DNA from: an uncultured Clostridia bacterium | GTDB taxonomy: Bacteria > Bacillota > Clostridia > TANB77 > CAG-508 | Assembly: GCA_934167685.1 (NCBI GenBank) | Contig: CAKPLQ010000018.1 | Location: 1 to 29,084 of the forward strand | Direction: 5' to 3' | DNA: 29,084 nt | In this document: in pieces, positions 7,724 to 15,070 of the stretch | Position numbering within the stretch: the stretch's first letter is position 1 | How the letters are laid out: every line of letters begins with the position of its first letter | Made by a program: the position numbers and the translations under genes | The notes under the pieces: model-generated | Told to the model about the DNA's origin: nothing | The model's input: only the letters and a program-made list of their open reading frames with translations | Databases searched by the model: none

Positions 7724-8281
7724 CTAATTTAATTTGTTCATCGCGGAATCTATTCCATTACTTAATATTTCTATTACTGCCTCTTTTGCTTTTTCCACAC
7801 CTTCTTCAAGTTTAGGTATTTCTTCTTCTGGTATTGCTCCTATTACATAATTTATATCGTCTCCACTATGTTTAGGTCTTCCTATCCCTGTTCTTATTCT
7901 TGCAAATTCCTCTGTTCCTAGTATTTGGATTATTGATTTCATTCCATTATGTCCTCCAGCTCCACCTTTTTTTCTTATTTTGATTTTGCCTGGTTCAATA
8001 TCCATATCATCATATATTACTAGAATTTCTTCTTTGGGAATTTTATAGAAATCAACAAATTGCTTTATACATTCCCCACTTAAATTCATGTATGTTTGTG
8101 GCTTTATTAACATTACTTTTTGTCCTTCTATTATTGCTAATTCATATAACCCTTGAAATTTGCTTTTATTTACTTTTATTCCATATTGTTCTGCAATTTT
8201 GTTTATCGCATTAAATCCCATATTATGTCTTGTTTTACTGTATTCTTCTTCTGGATTTCCTAATCCTATTATTAAATACAT
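7724..8281 (-). CDS. pth: peptidyl-tRNA hydrolase
   Basis: 185 residues. It releases tRNA from peptidyl-tRNA that has dropped off ribosomes. The N-terminus MYLIIGLGNPEEEYSKTRHN carries the substrate-binding Asn9 and catalytic His19. The DDMD segment and KGGAGGHNGMKSI loop follow in the usual order. The ATG at 8281 is chosen over one at 8299 because the family begins directly with this segment and AGAGG lies seven bases upstream. It is the first gene of the group pth-rng-rimO-unknown-TPR-dpsA-uppP, preceded by a clear promoter. Confidence 0.96.
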   Translation of the reverse strand: MYLIIGLGNPEEEYSKTRHNMGFNAINKIAEQYGIKVNKSKFQGLYELAIIEGQKVMLIKPQTYMNLSGECIKQFVDFYKIPKEEILVIYDDMDIEPGKIKIRKKGGAGGHNGMKSIIQILGTEEFARIRTGIGRPKHSGDDINYVIGAIPEEEIPKLEEGVEKAKEAVIEILSNGIDSAMNKLN

Positions 8282-8315
8282 TTTTCTGCCTCTTTCCATT
8301 TTTTTATACTATATT

Positions 8316-8344
8316 ATTTTACATTGTTTTTGCGTATTTTTCAA
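8316..8344 (-). promoter_or_regulatory. sigma-A-type promoter of pth
   Basis: On the minus strand, TTGAAA (8344-8339), a 17-bp spacer and TAAAAT (8321-8316) give a leader of about 27 bases to the pth ATG. The -35 is preceded by AAAACAC, also found at the rsmD and mutL promoters. Confidence 0.7.
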
Positions 8345-8355
8345 GTGTTTTACAC

Positions 8356-8394
8356 AAAAAAACGAGGTTGAGATGTATTAATACTCTCTCCCTC
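8356..8394 (-). terminator. rho-independent terminator after the 14838-8401 operon
   Basis: On the minus strand the stem pairs GAGG with CCTC and GAGA with TCTC, around a TATTAATA tip, with small internal loops. Seven T follow. It begins a few bases after the stop codon at 8401 and ends just before the pth promoter. Confidence 0.75.
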
Positions 8395-8400
8395 TATTTT

Positions 8401-9738
8401 TTATCTTCCTTCATCGTCTTCTCTTTTAATAGATTTATTTTTTTGTTCTGCTTCTTGTGTTGTTTTATAGCTTTTTATAGACTCTAAATACTCTTTTCTA
8501 CTATTCATTTTAAACTCATCAGAACTTTGCTCTTTATTTTCACTTTCTTCTTTAGGACGAATTTGTTTTTCTAATTCCAAAAGTTCTTTTTTGAACCAAT
8601 TTTTAGTTAATATACTTCTTTGGACTTTTTTCACAAATTCTAAACATTTGTCTACTTTTTTATATGTTTTAATAATAAAATCTGCTTTATCATTCACTCC
8701 TTCATCTGCGTATTCTAATTTACCTGTAATATAAGATAAAATTTTTCTTCTTTCCTTAACTCCAAAATCCATTTTATTTAATTCATCAAGATATCTATTA
8801 AACTCTTTCACTCTTTGACTTTGTTTCATTTCTTCTAAAGTTTTAGGTTCTTCTTCTAGAGCTTCGTAATATTTTTCTTCCATATGACCAGCAGGTAATT
8901 TTAACAATTTTTCTTCATCTCTATCTCTTTTTCCTATAAGCTTCTCTGCCTCTTTTCCAAATATTAAATGTCCGAAAAAATTATCCCTTATTAATTGTAT
9001 AAAATTACATATACACTCTTGCATTTCTATACTTCTTACAGCTTCTCTGTTTAATTTCATATTGGCAAAGCTTACTTTTAAATATCTTTTTCTTATCATT
9101 TCTAACAAGTTGTCTTCTTTTTGTTTTATTATACCGTTTAGCTCTGGATTTTCTCTATTTATATAGTCCCTGTTCTCTTTTAACTCTCCTAATATTCTTC
9201 CTATCTTTGTACTTTCTATCCCAACATCTGCGCCATAATAAGCCTTTAAACAAGGTTCTCCTAAGTCATAGTATTTTCTTTCAGATTTTACTTTTATTTT
9301 TCCTGTATCTAGGAATTCAACTTCTTGTTCTTTTATTAGTCCATTTTCTCTAATAATTCTTCGGCCATTTGAACTAGGTATTTCATCAAATTTTAAAAAT
9401 TTCCACATTTCTATATTATTTCCATATCCACTCTTTATGCTTAATTCTTTTTCAAAACCATTTTCATCTATGATTGATGAATAAGCATATGTTGTGCTTT
9501 CTATATGAGTTTCTCCAAAATCTGATATTATATCCATAGCATATTGTACCTCTCTACTGTCTATTTCTATTGCATATATTTCAACTGCTCCTTTACCATC
9601 TTGGCATTTGGATACTTTACAATTTTCACCTATTGTAACTGTACCATCTGTCATTACCTTTAAATTATTATATTTCCTTCTATTTTTGATTGCTGGCATA
9701 TTTTTTAATTTTTCTATTTCATCCTTCGAAAATTCCAT
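8401..9738 (-). CDS. unrecognised hydrophilic protein after the GH15 gene
   Basis: 445 residues; family not recognised. No signal peptide or membrane segment. The N-terminal third has beta-type segments (VMTDGTVTIGENCKVSKC; VEIYAIEIDSREVQYAMDII). The rest is predicted helical and strongly charged, with coiled-coil-like stretches and a Lys/Glu/Ser-rich disordered tail (about 390-445). The start at 9738 is chosen because AAAGGAG stands about ten bases upstream; an earlier in-frame ATG at 9804 would overlap the GH15 coding end. It begins 14 bp after the GH15 stop and is followed by a terminator, making it the last gene of that operon. Confidence 0.85.
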   Translation of the reverse strand: MEFSKDEIEKLKNMPAIKNRRKYNNLKVMTDGTVTIGENCKVSKCQDGKGAVEIYAIEIDSREVQYAMDIISDFGETHIESTTYAYSSIIDENGFEKELSIKSGYGNNIEMWKFLKFDEIPSSNGRRIIRENGLIKEQEVEFLDTGKIKVKSERKYYDLGEPCLKAYYGADVGIESTKIGRILGELKENRDYINRENPELNGIIKQKEDNLLEMIRKRYLKVSFANMKLNREAVRSIEMQECICNFIQLIRDNFFGHLIFGKEAEKLIGKRDRDEEKLLKLPAGHMEEKYYEALEEEPKTLEEMKQSQRVKEFNRYLDELNKMDFGVKERRKILSYITGKLEYADEGVNDKADFIIKTYKKVDKCLEFVKKVQRSILTKNWFKKELLELEKQIRPKEESENKEQSSDEFKMNSRKEYLESIKSYKTTQEAEQKNKSIKREDDEGR

Positions 9739-9752
9739 AATACTAATCTCCT

Positions 9753-11651
9753 TTAACTTTTCATCAATTTCTCTAATACAATTATAAACATAGCATGTGA
9801 CCAACCAAGTCCAATAACCCAGTTAGGTTTTAGAGTTTCATTATCAATTTGTTCACCCAAGAAACTATGCTTTCCTGCAGTCTTTACAACAAAATCGAAA
9901 GCCTCTTTTGCCTTTTTCTTTTCTCCATTTTCAAGATAATATAAAGTCATCCATAAATTAGCAATTGGCCAAGGAGCTCCACCTCTATAATGGTCATATT
10001 CAAATCTTTGATATCCACCTGTATATGTTCTAAGTCTTAAATTAATATTTTCTATAGTATTTAGTACTTTTTTTTCTTTTGGAGAAAATACTCTAAATGG
10101 ATAAACAGAACCTAATAAACTAATATCAATTCTTTTATCATCCAAATTTCTTACATAAGATTTTCTTGTATCATCATAGAAATTGTCTTCAATATATTTT
10201 TTAATTTCAGTTTGTAATAATGTAATTTCATTTATATTTTTGTTTATCTTTTCATCTTTAAGTCTATTATTTTCAAAGTCAGAAACATTTTTTCCAAGTA
10301 CTTTATAAATATTAATCATTGCTTGGAATGCCGCAAATATTGCTGATAAAGAATATAAATGAACACCTTCATACATTTCCCATAAATCATAACTTACATG
10401 ATATATTCCTGTTCCATCAAATAAATCTTTAACATATCTTTTTAGAAAATCAACTGCCTTTTCACACATATGAAGATTTACTTTCAAAAATTCTTCACTT
10501 TTTGTGTATTCATAATGTGAATATACGCCATAAACAACACTAGCAGTTTCATCTATTTGATATCCCCATGATGGAGCTAATTTTCCATCTGTGTAGAAAC
10601 GTTGTTCCCACATTCCATTTTTGCTTTGTGTCATTCTACAGAAATTACTATAAAATTTTTCTGTTTCTTTTTTCATTTTTAAAATATCTAATGCTTTTGT
10701 TATGAATACTGCATCTCTAGGCCAACAATATGCATATCTTCCACATTGTGTTAAATCTTCATCAACTTCTGGAGCAGCAATTATCCCTCCTGTTGATTGA
10801 TTTGTTAATAATGGAAATAGCAAAATTGTTCTTCTGTATATATTTTGAATTTTTTCATCATAGCTATTTTCTGGTTCTTTTAAGTCAAGCCCATTATGAG
10901 CTTTTACATATTTTCTCCAATATGATTTTGTATCATTATATTCTTTGTTAAAATCGATTCTTCTTACTCTTTCTATTTCATCTTCAAAGAGTTGCATTGT
11001 TTTTTTATTTTCATCAATAATCACACATATTTCAAGTTCTTTCTTTTCTTCTGTTTTGATTATTCCTATGTCATAGCTTATGCTTGAATCTTTAGACATT
11101 CCAATATAATCTTTACCACCAATAACTCCTGAACCAATTGTACTTTGGCTATCATTAATTTGATGGCTTAACAATTTTGTTGATTTTGCAAATGTTGCTA
11201 CTGAAAAATCATGTGCATATTGAATCATACCTGTATCGATTTTCATACCACTTACAAAATTATTTTGGTCTGATAATAATTCTGAATGTATCAAAAATTT
11301 AACATCTAAATCAATATTACTCTCATTTATGAAAGTGTATTTTTTAACAAGTATGTCCTCTTTTATTGTAACAAAATCTGTTTGCAATACTTTTAAATTA
11401 AAATATGTATTAGTTATTTCTGTATTTAATATATTTGTATCTGTATCATAATATTGCAAATAATTATTATTTATATCTTCATGTAAATTAATTAAATTTG
11501 AATCATTTATTTTCATTCCTGTACGAAAATATTTTAAATATTGTCTATTATCTCTATTAGGATATGATAGTCGTAACATTTCCCCTTTTCCGGAAAATGT
11601 TACTAACATATTTTTATTTCCTATTATCCCTTCATTTAGGTACTTTTCCAT
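9753..11651 (-). CDS. GH15 glucoamylase-like glycoside hydrolase
   Basis: 632 residues. GH15 enzymes release glucose or related sugars from alpha-glucans or trehalose by inversion. A beta-sandwich N-terminal domain (about 1-260) precedes an (alpha/alpha)6 barrel with YCWPRDAVF (near residue 308), SWGYQIDET with the probable general-acid Glu (near 365), and GEQIDNETLKPNWVIGLGWSHA (about 597-618) with the probable general-base Glu. No signal peptide is seen, so it probably acts in the cytoplasm on glycogen or maltodextrin; the exact substrate cannot be told. The start has AGAGGA upstream and lies nine bases after the metallo-hydrolase stop, so the two are translationally linked. Homologues are often annotated simply as glycoside hydrolase family 15 protein. 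Confidence 0.9.
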   Translation of the reverse strand: MEKYLNEGIIGNKNMLVTFSGKGEMLRLSYPNRDNRQYLKYFRTGMKINDSNLINLHEDINNNYLQYYDTDTNILNTEITNTYFNLKVLQTDFVTIKEDILVKKYTFINESNIDLDVKFLIHSELLSDQNNFVSGMKIDTGMIQYAHDFSVATFAKSTKLLSHQINDSQSTIGSGVIGGKDYIGMSKDSSISYDIGIIKTEEKKELEICVIIDENKKTMQLFEDEIERVRRIDFNKEYNDTKSYWRKYVKAHNGLDLKEPENSYDEKIQNIYRRTILLFPLLTNQSTGGIIAAPEVDEDLTQCGRYAYCWPRDAVFITKALDILKMKKETEKFYSNFCRMTQSKNGMWEQRFYTDGKLAPSWGYQIDETASVVYGVYSHYEYTKSEEFLKVNLHMCEKAVDFLKRYVKDLFDGTGIYHVSYDLWEMYEGVHLYSLSAIFAAFQAMINIYKVLGKNVSDFENNRLKDEKINKNINEITLLQTEIKKYIEDNFYDDTRKSYVRNLDDKRIDISLLGSVYPFRVFSPKEKKVLNTIENINLRLRTYTGGYQRFEYDHYRGGAPWPIANLWMTLYYLENGEKKKAKEAFDFVVKTAGKHSFLGEQIDNETLKPNWVIGLGWSHAMFIIVLEKLMKS

Positions 11652-11660
11652 CGTATTCCT

Positions 11661-13304
11661 CTACCCTTCTATAATATTTAGAATTTGTTGTTCTAAGTCT
11701 TTAATTTTTTCATTTATTCTAAACATATCTTCATCATGTAATTCTGTATTTTCTACATCTTCTTTTACACTTGCATCCATATCTTTAATTTCACGTTGTA
11801 ATTTATTTAATCTTGCTAAAATTTCTTGTCTCATGCTCTTAGCTTTTCTAATTTTAATTTTACCAACTAATTGTGTATCTCCTGTTAATTCATAAGTTTC
11901 ACCATATTCTGGTATTGTAACTCCTATGCCAGTTTCTGCTACAATTTTATCTCTTAATACATCTTGAGATTCTTCTTCTCCATGTACTAAAAAGATATGT
12001 GTTGGTTTTGATATAAAAGAATATACAAAATTCATTAACCATTCTTGGTCAGCGTGACCTGAATAGCCCTCTATATATTCAATTCTAGCATTTACAGCAA
12101 ATTCTTCTCCAAATATTGTTACTTTTTTAGCTCCATTTACAATCGAATATCCAAGTGTCCCCGGTGCTTGATATCCTACAAATAATATTGTACTATTGGG
12201 ATTCCAAATATTGTGTTTTAAATGATGTTTTATTCTTCCAACATCACACATTCCACTTGCTGATATTATTATTGATGATTCTGAACTTTCGTTTAATGCT
12301 TTAGATTCATCTACAGTTTGAGTAAATTTTAGTCCTGGAAATTCTAATGGATTATCCCCTCTTTCCATTTCTTCTTTTATTTCATCATCAAACAAATCTG
12401 TATTTTGTTTAAATATCTCTGTTGCAGATATTGCAAGTGGACTGTCTACATATACAGGCACTCTCATCAATGTTTTGTATTTTCTCATAAATTCTTCATC
12501 ATTTGTGTTTTCTTTTATTTTGTTTAATTCGTATAATATTTCTTGTGTTCTTCCTACTGCAAATGACGGAATTACTACTGTTCCTCCATTGTCAATTGTT
12601 TCTGATACTACATTTAAAAATATTTCTGCTTTTTGGTTATTTCGTACATGTAATCTGCTTCCATATGTTGATTCCATTACTAAATAGTCACAATCCTCTA
12701 TCATTGTAGGAGCACTTAATAATGGCAAATCATTATTTCCTATGTCTCCTGTAAATACTGCCTTTGTTTCTTTTCCATCTTCTGTTGCCCATATTTCTAT
12801 AATGCTTGAGCCTAACATATGTCCAGCATCATTAAATCTTACATTTATATTTTCATCTATTTGTATTATTTCATCATATTTTACTGGCACAAATATTTCC
12901 TGACAGTTTATTGCATCTTCTGCTGTATATAATGGTAGTAATGGTTGTTCACCTTTTCTTATTCTTTTTTTGTTTTTCCATTCTGACTCCATTTCTTGAA
13001 TGTGACCACTATCTGGTAACATTATTCCACACAAATCACATGTTGCTTTATGAGCATATATTGGTCCTTGAAATCCTTCATTATACAATTTTGGAATCCT
13101 TCCAGAATGGTCTATATGAGCATGTGTCAACAACATAAAATCTATTTCCGCTGGATTATAATCAAACGGATTGTAATTTTCTAATTCTAGTTCAGCTCTT
13201 CCCTGATACATTCCACAGTCCACCAAAAATTTTTTGCCAGCTGCTTCTACTAAAAAGTTGGAACCTGTAACTGTTTTTGTTGCTCCTAAAAATGTTATTT
13301 TCAT
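11661..13304 (-). CDS. metallo-beta-lactamase / beta-CASP RNA-metabolising hydrolase
   Basis: 547 residues. The metallo-beta-lactamase fold shows HAHIDHSG (H61, H63, D65, H66), a later GHMLGSS segment and a TGDIG motif. The beta-CASP and RNA-specificity regions follow: PSFAVGRTQEILYEL, ISASGMCDVGRIKHHL, GYSGHADQ and HIFLVHGEEES. This is the YSH1/CPSF-like family (COG1236) expected to cut or trim RNA in the cytoplasm. The last 40 or so residues form a charged helical extension. Start: AAAGGGAAGAG upstream of the ATG. It lies 34 bp after the unknown coiled-coil gene and nine bases before the GH15 gene; why an RNA nuclease type enzyme sits with a glucoamylase is unclear. Confidence 0.93.
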   Translation of the reverse strand: MKITFLGATKTVTGSNFLVEAAGKKFLVDCGMYQGRAELELENYNPFDYNPAEIDFMLLTHAHIDHSGRIPKLYNEGFQGPIYAHKATCDLCGIMLPDSGHIQEMESEWKNKKRIRKGEQPLLPLYTAEDAINCQEIFVPVKYDEIIQIDENINVRFNDAGHMLGSSIIEIWATEDGKETKAVFTGDIGNNDLPLLSAPTMIEDCDYLVMESTYGSRLHVRNNQKAEIFLNVVSETIDNGGTVVIPSFAVGRTQEILYELNKIKENTNDEEFMRKYKTLMRVPVYVDSPLAISATEIFKQNTDLFDDEIKEEMERGDNPLEFPGLKFTQTVDESKALNESSESSIIISASGMCDVGRIKHHLKHNIWNPNSTILFVGYQAPGTLGYSIVNGAKKVTIFGEEFAVNARIEYIEGYSGHADQEWLMNFVYSFISKPTHIFLVHGEEESQDVLRDKIVAETGIGVTIPEYGETYELTGDTQLVGKIKIRKAKSMRQEILARLNKLQREIKDMDASVKEDVENTELHDEDMFRINEKIKDLEQQILNIIEG

Positions 13305-13338
13305 ATGTTCTCTTCCCTTTCTGTGCCTACTTGCACCA

Positions 13339-14838
13339 CTATATAAATATTTTTATCTTTTTATTTATTTTTAAATTGTCTACTAGGTTTACCTCAAATT
13401 TTTCGTCTGTTATATTCTCATCAAATATTTGAACATAATATTTTTCGTCTTCTTTTTGTATTTTATAATATAATTCTTCTAGTATTATTATTCTTGTTTC
13501 TAGAATATGTTGTACTACTTCAAATGGAACATTGGTAATTACTTTATTCTCTATTGCTTTTTGTTCCAATGCTTTTTCTGTTTCTATTATTTCACTTTTT
13601 AAATTTTCTACATCTTTAATATTATTTTCTAAATCATATGGTAAACACATAAAATATCTAAATTGATACATTAATTTAGTAATCTCTTCTTGCTCTGTAC
13701 TTGCTTTTATTTTCATATTAAAACATTTAAGAAAAATTGTAATAAATTCTGTTATGATTTTCTCTTTTTGTTTTTTAGTTGTTCTTTTTACATCTAACAT
13801 TTCTTTTTGTTTTTCTAATTGTTGCTTTTCTTTAACATAATTAATAGGATTTAATAAATAATTGTATTCACTTATTTCATTTAATAGTTTATTTCTTTTA
13901 TCTATAAATTCCTTTTTCAAAACTTTAATATTAAATACTTTATCTCTTTTTTCGTATTCTGCCATTAGTCTTGATTCTTGCATCAAAATTTTTTCTGTAT
14001 CTTTTAATTGTTTCATTGCTTTTTTTCTTTGTTCAGAGATTCTTATTATATTTGCCTCTGTATCTTCATATGCTTTTAGTTCTTTTTTTACTGCTCTTAA
14101 TTTCTTAGCAATCTGTTCTGAAAATTCAATATTTTCTTTTACATCATTTATCATTGCTATTTTTATTAGCAATTCTTGTAACCTTGTAATTATTTCTTTA
14201 CCATATTTTTCTTCACTCATCATAACTTCAAAATAATCAACTATTCCATCTTTATCTTGAACCCAATTATCCATAAATTCTTTTCCAAATATTATCTGTA
14301 ACATTTGATAAACTAAATTTGCATCAATGTTTTCTATTTCTTTTTTTACTGTTGTCCATGACCATCCATTAAAATCTCTTAGCACTTCTAATCTATCAAT
14401 GTTTTTTCCAATATTTATAAAGTCTGATACTGCTATTGTTGCTTCTTCATATTTATTATTTAAAATCTTTTTATTATTAGACTTCTTTTCTATTGCATAT
14501 AATAGCTTTTCTTCTATTGGATAACTTATTATTTCATCTTCTGTAACAATAAATTTCTTTTCTTTTAATTGTTTTTCTAGTTCTTCATCTTCTAGCTTTT
14601 GACTTACTTTTACTACTTGAATTTTATTACATTTTTTGTTAATGTTTGATATTAGATTATCAACATATTGTTCTTCTGTTTGTTCTATTTCTTTTACTTT
14701 TTGATAATCTTTATATGAAACTTCTATTTTATATAATATTCCTTGGAGAAGATTTTTTGCTTGTTCATCTATTTGCTTTTCATCTAATATTCTCTCTAAC
14801 TCTTCATTTCTATCTTTTTTTATTATTTTCTTAAACAC
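13339..14838 (-). CDS. unrecognised coiled-coil protein, GTG start
   Basis: 499 residues; family not recognised. Highly charged and helical, with long probable coiled coils around residues 215-365 (KKLRAVKKELKAYEDTEANI and onwards). No signal peptide or clear transmembrane segment. A central motif has two tryptophans in NGWSWTTVKKEIE, followed later by DNWVQDKDGIVDYFEVMM. The C-terminus has beta-like character (YYVQIFDENITDEKFEVNL). The start is GTG at 14838, supported by AAAGGAG six to seven bases upstream. It is the first gene of the operon with the beta-CASP hydrolase and GH15 enzyme. A 187-bp palindromic element lies between it and ftsK, ending about 20 bases upstream of the start codon. 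Confidence 0.85.
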   Translation of the reverse strand: MFKKIIKKDRNEELERILDEKQIDEQAKNLLQGILYKIEVSYKDYQKVKEIEQTEEQYVDNLISNINKKCNKIQVVKVSQKLEDEELEKQLKEKKFIVTEDEIISYPIEEKLLYAIEKKSNNKKILNNKYEEATIAVSDFINIGKNIDRLEVLRDFNGWSWTTVKKEIENIDANLVYQMLQIIFGKEFMDNWVQDKDGIVDYFEVMMSEEKYGKEIITRLQELLIKIAMINDVKENIEFSEQIAKKLRAVKKELKAYEDTEANIIRISEQRKKAMKQLKDTEKILMQESRLMAEYEKRDKVFNIKVLKKEFIDKRNKLLNEISEYNYLLNPINYVKEKQQLEKQKEMLDVKRTTKKQKEKIITEFITIFLKCFNMKIKASTEQEEITKLMYQFRYFMCLPYDLENNIKDVENLKSEIIETEKALEQKAIENKVITNVPFEVVQHILETRIIILEELYYKIQKEDEKYYVQIFDENITDEKFEVNLVDNLKINKKIKIFI

Positions 14839-14859
14839 GACCTTCTCCTTTCTTTTGTT

Positions 14860-15046
14860 TTTTCGATGCTTAAAATAAAACTTTGCATTACATTCCTCGG
14901 CTTATTACGAAACTTAAGAAATTCTAACTTATTTTATGGCACCCTTCCACTATCGCGAACTCTTTCCATAAAATTGCATAGAATTTCTAAAGTTTCTCCA
15001 TGCACATTCGTCATTTCATTTAAAGTTTTATTTTAAGCATCGAAAA
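14860..15046. mobile_element. 187-bp palindromic element with perfect 25-bp terminal inverted repeats (MITE-like)
   Basis: The ends 14860-14884 and 15022-15046 are perfect inverted copies over 25 bp, beginning TTTTCGATGCTTAAAATAAA. Inside, 14909-14939 and 14966-14996 are inverted copies matching at 26 of 31 positions. The tip between them is about 26 nt. The whole element can fold into one long interrupted hairpin. It has no open reading frame of note, no T run that would make it a simple terminator on either strand, and no obvious target-site duplication. It could be a non-autonomous transposable element or a structured leader RNA for the operon starting at 14838. Confidence 0.75.
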
Positions 15047-15070
15047 TCTCAAATATAAATTCAAGGACAT

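Noticed and set aside
13305..13338. Possible degenerate copy of the 31-nt repeat upstream of the beta-CASP gene (GTGCA, GCACAGAAAGG)
   Set aside because: The GGGACCGG core is missing; the similarity is limited to a few bases around the ribosome binding site.
14839..15070. The palindromic element as an ordinary ftsK terminator
   Set aside because: Neither end has a T run following the stem, and the hairpin is far longer than a terminator needs.
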